Below, piece after piece: positions 60,393 to 64,000 of a DNA stretch of 64,000 nt. Position 1 is the first letter of the stretch. Each line of letters begins with the position of its first letter. A program made the position numbers and the translations under genes. A model generated the notes under the pieces. The model did not search any database. It was not told the DNA's origin and saw only the letters and a list, made by a program, of their open reading frames with translations. Origin of the DNA: an uncultured Roseibium sp. (GTDB lineage: Bacteria > Pseudomonadota > Alphaproteobacteria > Rhizobiales > Stappiaceae); contig NZ_OY769915.1 in the NCBI RefSeq assembly GCF_963669205.1, positions 5,182,001 to 5,246,000 of the forward strand, read 5' to 3'.

Positions 60393-61556
60393 TCAGACTG
60401 TGCCGCGCTGAGCCTTGTCAAAGATCTCGAGTGCGCCGCCTTTTGTGAGTTCGACCGGGTTGCCCCCGGCCGTCGGATCAACGATGGCCATTTCGGCGAT
60501 CAGGTCGCGCTTGCTGCCATCGACATTGAGACCGGACAGCGTGTGTGGCACCTCAAGGTCATCGCGTAATCTGAGCACCGCATCGAGCACACCCTGATAG
60601 CCGCCCGGGATCCCGAGGAACCCGGCGAGCCGCTCGAATTTCTGTTCGATCGCCGGCCTGTTGAACTGCAGCACATAGGGCATGAAAACGGCGTTGGTCA
60701 TGCCGTGATGGGTGTCGTAGAGCGCGCCGACCGGATGGGACAGCGAATGGATGGCGCCTAGCCCCTTCTGGAACGCGACGGCCCCCATGGCGGCGGCGCT
60801 CATCAGATGGCCGCGCGCCTCCAGATCCGTACCGTCAGCAGCCACCTTCGGCAGGTTCTCAAACACCAGACGCATGCCTTCCAGCGCAATGCCTTCCGAC
60901 ATCGGATGGTACATCGGCGCCGAATAGGCCTCCAGGCAATGCGCCAGGGCGTCCATGCCGGTTCCGACCGTGATGAAACGCGGCATGCCGACCGTGAGTT
61001 CCGGATCGCAGATCACGATTTCCGGTAGCATCTTCGGATGGAAAATCACCTTCTTGGTGTGGGTCGCCTCGTTGGTGACGACACCCGCCCGGCCGACTTC
61101 GGATCCGGTTCCGGCCGTTGTCGGAACCGCAATGATCGGAGCGATCCCGTCGGCATCCGCCCTGCTCCACCAGTCGCCGATATCCTCGAAATCCCAGATC
61201 GGCCGCGCCTGGCCGGACATGAACGCAATCAGCTTTCCGGCATCGAGACCCGAGCCGCCGCCGAAGGCAATGACCCCGTCATGCCCACCGGCCTTGAAGG
61301 CCGCGACACCGGCGGAGATGTTGCTGTCGACCGGGTTCGGCTTGACATCTGAGAAGACCGCAGCCGAAAGCCCCGCGGCCTCAAGGCTTGCAATGGCATC
61401 GGCAACCATCGGCAGACCGGCAAGGCCCGGGTCGGTGACCAAAAGGGGATTGGTCATGCCGACCGCCTTCACGGCATCCGGCAGTTCCTTGATGCGGCCG
61501 ACGCCAAAGCGAACGGACGTTGGATAGGACCAGTTGACGTTTGGAAGTGAACTCAT
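60393..61556 (-). CDS. Iron-containing alcohol dehydrogenase
   Basis: Group III alcohol dehydrogenase (387 residues). The NAD site GGGSGLDAGK and the PTTAGTGSE segment are conserved, and iron ligands lie in DALAHCLEAY and HSLSHPVGALYDTHHG. It oxidises primary alcohols or hydroxy-acids. It lies downstream of an aldehyde dehydrogenase and a glutamine-synthetase-family gene on the same strand; such trios are found in amine or gamma-glutamyl degradation. The exact substrate is unknown. Confidence 0.88.
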   Translation of the reverse strand: MSSLPNVNWSYPTSVRFGVGRIKELPDAVKAVGMTNPLLVTDPGLAGLPMVADAIASLEAAGLSAAVFSDVKPNPVDSNISAGVAAFKAGGHDGVIAFGGGSGLDAGKLIAFMSGQARPIWDFEDIGDWWSRADADGIAPIIAVPTTAGTGSEVGRAGVVTNEATHTKKVIFHPKMLPEIVICDPELTVGMPRFITVGTGMDALAHCLEAYSAPMYHPMSEGIALEGMRLVFENLPKVAADGTDLEARGHLMSAAAMGAVAFQKGLGAIHSLSHPVGALYDTHHGMTNAVFMPYVLQFNRPAIEQKFERLAGFLGIPGGYQGVLDAVLRLRDDLEVPHTLSGLNVDGSKRDLIAEMAIVDPTAGGNPVELTKGGALEIFDKAQRGTV

Positions 61557-61638
61557 GGGGATCTCTCGAATGCTGGGAGTTCTTTTCTCGTAAACTTACG
61601 AGCGATTGCGATGTGACACGGGTCGTCCAGTTATGTGT

Positions 61639-61755
61639 TTGTCACCCCTGCGCAGGCAGGGGTTCAGTTCGCGTCGTCATATACGATCGTCATATGACCA
61701 ACCGCTTCCGTTCACTGGATCCCGGCCTTCCGCTTCGTTTCGGCCGGGATGACAA
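61639..61755. repeat. Dispersed palindromic intergenic repeat (copy 5)
   Basis: Bounded by TTGTCACCCC and GGGATGACAA, with GGCAGGGGTTCAG and CACTGGATCCCGG inside. It fills most of the 240-base gap between the alcohol and aldehyde dehydrogenase genes. Confidence 0.72.
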
Positions 61756-61796
61756 CACAAGGGTTGCGTGAAGTCTCCGTTCGTTTTTCTCCTGCC

Positions 61797-63185
61797 TCAA
61801 TGCTCCACGCGGAAGTGGAACGATTTCGGCCGTGTCAGGTTGTGGAAGCCGATCTCGGAAAGCGCGGCACCCTTGCCGGTTTCCTTGACGCCGGTCCAGA
61901 CGAGCGCCGGGTCGAGATAATCGCAGCGGTTCATGAAAACCGTGCCTGTCTCGATCCTGTCGCCAATCCCGGCGGCGGCCTCGACGTCTTCGCTCCAGAT
62001 CGACGCGGTCAGGCCGTATGGGCTGTCGTTCATGAACTGCAGCGCTTCCTCGTCGTCCTTCACCTTCATGATGCCGACAATGGGACCGAAGCTCTCCTCG
62101 CGCATCACCGACATCTGGTGGTTCACGTCGGTCAGGACCTGCGGCGCCAGATAAGGCGTGCCGTCCTTGTTCTCCGAGAACGCCGACATGTCGATATGGG
62201 CCTTCGCGCCCTTGCGCAGCGCTTCATCTGTCTGCTCGCGCACCCAGGCCGCGAACCGGGCCTGCGCCATCGGACCAAGCGTGGTCGCCTCATCCATCGG
62301 GTTGCCCAGTTGATACTGCTTTGTCAGATCGACAAAACCGTCCACGAACCTGTCGAACTGGCTCTCATGCACGTAAACGCGCTCGATGCCGCAGCAGCAC
62401 TGCCCGGCATTGTAGAAGGCGCCGTCGACGAGATTGCCGATGGCATAATCCAGATCGGCATCTGCGCGCACATAGGCTGGATCCTTGCCGCCGAGTTCAA
62501 GACCGAGCGTCGCGAACGTTCCGGCCAGCGCCTTTTCGATTGCCCGCCCGCCGGCAACGGAACCGGTGAAATTGACATGATCGATCAGGCCGGAGCCGAG
62601 CAGCTTTTCGGTACCCGAATGCGTCAGCACGATGTTCTGGAATACGCCCTTCGGCAGGCCCGCCGTTTCAAAGGCCTGTGCAAGGCGCTCACCCACAAGC
62701 AGGGTCTGCGCGGCATGCTTGAGCACCAAGGCATTCCCCGCCATCAGGGCAGGCATGATCGTGTTGATGGCGGTCATGAAGGGATAGTTCCACGGTGCGA
62801 TCACCATGACGATGCCGAGCGGCACACGCCTCAAATAGCGCTTGAAGCCCGGCTTGTCGCTCCGCTCGATATCGGCCAGCGCATCTGCGGCAATGGAGGC
62901 GCAATATTCGGTGCGTTCAACGGTGCCGCCAAGCTCACCGCCATAACGGACAGGGCGGCCCATTTGCCACGCGAGTTCCGGCACGACATCGTCGTTCATC
63001 GCCTTAAGTGCTTCCAGCGCCTTCATGCACAAGGCAACGCGCTCGGCAATCGGGGTTGCCGCCCATCCGGCCTGCGCGCTTCTGGCAGCCGACACGACCT
63101 TTTCGACCGCGGTCTCGTCCAGTGCGGGACGCTCCGCATAAACCGACCCGTCAACGGGTGAGATCAGCTTGATCACATCTGACAT
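61797..63185 (-). CDS. Aldehyde dehydrogenase
   Basis: NAD(P)-dependent aldehyde dehydrogenase (462 residues). The catalytic glutamate lies in LELGGKD and the catalytic cysteine in GQCCCGIE; PWNYPF and the FGPIVGIMKV region are typical. ATG 63185 starts the usual SPVDGSVYAERP N terminus; the longer frame to 63353 is translated repeat sequence. It lies between the alcohol dehydrogenase and a glutamine-synthetase-like gene, fitting oxidation of a gamma-glutamylated aminoaldehyde or a short alcohol-derived aldehyde. Confidence 0.9.
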   Translation of the reverse strand: MSDVIKLISPVDGSVYAERPALDETAVEKVVSAARSAQAGWAATPIAERVALCMKALEALKAMNDDVVPELAWQMGRPVRYGGELGGTVERTEYCASIAADALADIERSDKPGFKRYLRRVPLGIVMVIAPWNYPFMTAINTIMPALMAGNALVLKHAAQTLLVGERLAQAFETAGLPKGVFQNIVLTHSGTEKLLGSGLIDHVNFTGSVAGGRAIEKALAGTFATLGLELGGKDPAYVRADADLDYAIGNLVDGAFYNAGQCCCGIERVYVHESQFDRFVDGFVDLTKQYQLGNPMDEATTLGPMAQARFAAWVREQTDEALRKGAKAHIDMSAFSENKDGTPYLAPQVLTDVNHQMSVMREESFGPIVGIMKVKDDEEALQFMNDSPYGLTASIWSEDVEAAAGIGDRIETGTVFMNRCDYLDPALVWTGVKETGKGAALSEIGFHNLTRPKSFHFRVEH

Positions 63186-63268
63186 TTGAAACCTCTCGTG
63201 CCGCATCTTTCCGTGCGGTGTTTTGAAAGTGGTTGGCTTTCGTATTCTTTGCCCTGACTTCCCGTATT

Positions 63269-63375
63269 CCTCATCCTGAGGAAGCGCGCGAGCGCTGTCT
63301 CGAAGGATGGGCCGCTTGTCCGGCACCTGCCGCCCATCCTTCGAGACGGGCACTTCGGCCCTCCTCAGGATGAGG
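63269..63375. repeat. Long palindromic intergenic repeat (second family)
   Basis: Outer arms CCTCATCCTGAGG (63269–63281) and CCTCAGGATGAGG (63363–63375) enclose inner arms TCTCGAAGGATGGG and CCCATCCTTCGAGA. It could fold into a hairpin of about 107 nt. Its sequence differs from the TTGTCATCCC family. It occupies the 226-base gap between two same-strand genes. Confidence 0.75.
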
Positions 63376-63411
63376 CTCGGACAGGAACATCCCTATGTAT
63401 GTGTCATAGTC

Positions 63412-63999
63412 CTATGCCCGTTCGAAACCCCGGGCGACTTCGTAGTCCGTGACCGCCCGGTCGAATTCCTCGATTTCCCATTCCGCCGCGCGCGCATAGT
63501 GATCGATCACCGCATCGGAAAATGCCTCGCGCAGGAACTTCGACTTGCGCAGCGTTTCGCGCGCATCGCGCAGGGTATGCGGGATTTCCCTGGCCCTGCG
63601 GTTCTCGTAGACATCTCCGGTCGTCGGCGGATCGAGCGGCAGCTTTTCTTCCAGTCCCTTGATGCCGGCGGCAATCAGCGCGGCAAGCGCCAGATAGGGA
63701 TTGAGATCCGATCCGCCGATCCGGCACTCGACCCGGAGCGCCTTGGTGCCTTCGCCGCACAGGCGGAAGCCGGCCGTGCGGTTGTCGACCGACCAGACCG
63801 TCTTGGTCGGTGCGAAGGTGCCTTTCTGGAACCGCTTGTAGCTGTTGATGTATGGCGCCAGAAAATAGGTGTAGTCCGGCGCATACTTGATCAGGCCCGC
63901 AAGGTAGTGGCGCATCATGTCCGACATGCCGAGCTCCGCCTTGCCGTCACAAAAGACGTTGTTGCCTTTCTTGTCGAACAGCGAATGGTGCACATGCGA
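63412..63999 (-). CDS. Glutamine synthetase-family protein (3' part)
   Basis: The C-terminal ~195 residues of a type-I glutamine synthetase fold; the gene starts beyond the window. SHVHHSLFD at the window edge, NRTAGFRLCGEGTKALRVECRIGGSDLNPYLALAALIAAG and the closing region match the catalytic domain of GlnA/PuuA-type enzymes (conserved metal- and ATP-binding Arg/Glu). With aldehyde and alcohol dehydrogenases beside it, a gamma-glutamylamine synthetase is more likely than housekeeping GlnA. Confidence 0.88.
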   Translation of the reverse strand, partial: SHVHHSLFDKKGNNVFCDGKAELGMSDMMRHYLAGLIKYAPDYTYFLAPYINSYKRFQKGTFAPTKTVWSVDNRTAGFRLCGEGTKALRVECRIGGSDLNPYLALAALIAAGIKGLEEKLPLDPPTTGDVYENRRAREIPHTLRDARETLRKSKFLREAFSDAVIDHYARAAEWEIEEFDRAVTDYEVARGFERA

Positions 64000-64000
64000 T

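Noticed and set aside
61749..63161. 470-codon open frame opposite the aldehyde dehydrogenase
   Set aside because: No family features; the minus-strand frame encodes a clear aldehyde dehydrogenase.

Overview
The window looks like the chromosome of a marine, metabolically versatile alphaproteobacterium. Features pointing this way are high G+C, the smoS–mtlK polyol genes, a TRAP transporter, the five-step hut pathway, a DUF3305/DUF3306 formate dehydrogenase cluster and dispersed palindromic intergenic repeats. A Roseibium/Labrenzia-like member of the Stappiaceae is my best guess, made from gene content and not from a search. No rRNA, conventional tRNA, CRISPR array, prophage or complete insertion sequence is visible.

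Layout. 1–3.6 kb: end of a sorbitol/mannitol ABC transporter operon with its two dehydrogenases. 3.8–4.3 kb: exported TlpA-like thioredoxin. 4.4–11.8 kb: histidine utilisation, with hutF-hutC divergent from hutI-H-G-U around a HutC-type operator. 11.8–15.4 kb: TRAP transporter directly behind hutU. 15.4–28.8 kb: a GH3 glycosidase, then a catabolic cluster divergent around an RpiR regulator. One arm holds a class III aminotransferase, three overlapping enolase-superfamily genes, an MDR oxidoreductase and a dimethylglycine-dehydrogenase-like flavoprotein. The other holds a Rieske oxygenase, a frameshifted aldehyde dehydrogenase and a CMD-family protein. This gene mix suggests breakdown of an N-methylated amine or betaine. 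28.9–31.3 kb: tungstate transporter tupBCA. 31.7–46.6 kb: a large formate dehydrogenase locus with accessory, maturation and redox genes. It includes an unusual fusion of a shortened TupA-like domain to cytochrome c and a 42-residue ORF. 46.7–48.0 kb: an MFS efflux gene behind a leader peptide and terminator (probable attenuator). 48.1–54.0 kb: an RNA-repair/RNA-quality-control island. 54.2–57.6 kb: membrane protein, TetR/NmrA pair and carbonic anhydrase. 57.6–60.2 kb: caspase-like protein with a CxxCH motif and a YceI–OmpA protein. 60.4–64 kb: iron alcohol dehydrogenase, aldehyde dehydrogenase and the end of a glutamine-synthetase-family gene.

The standout region is 48.1–54.0 kb. Genes rsr (Ro60) and rtcB lie on the minus strand, divergent from the sigma-54 activator rtcR. 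Between rsr and rtcB is a 1.2-kb stretch without protein genes that I read as six tandem Y RNAs. Each has a long closing stem, a 5' ATGCC internal loop, a CTTG-like 3' loop and a second stem. Two are compact. Four carry tRNA-like modules in which the 3' half precedes the 5' half (a circular permutation); in two of them an ACCA sits in the loop joining the halves. The first tRNA-like copy is split by a 264-bp MITE with TA target duplication. The MITE sits inside the D-loop, and removing it restores the D-arm and both Y stems.

Metabolic links (inference): HutF plus HutG release formate from histidine, the cell encodes a periplasmic formate dehydrogenase, and the neighbouring tungstate importer may supply its metal.
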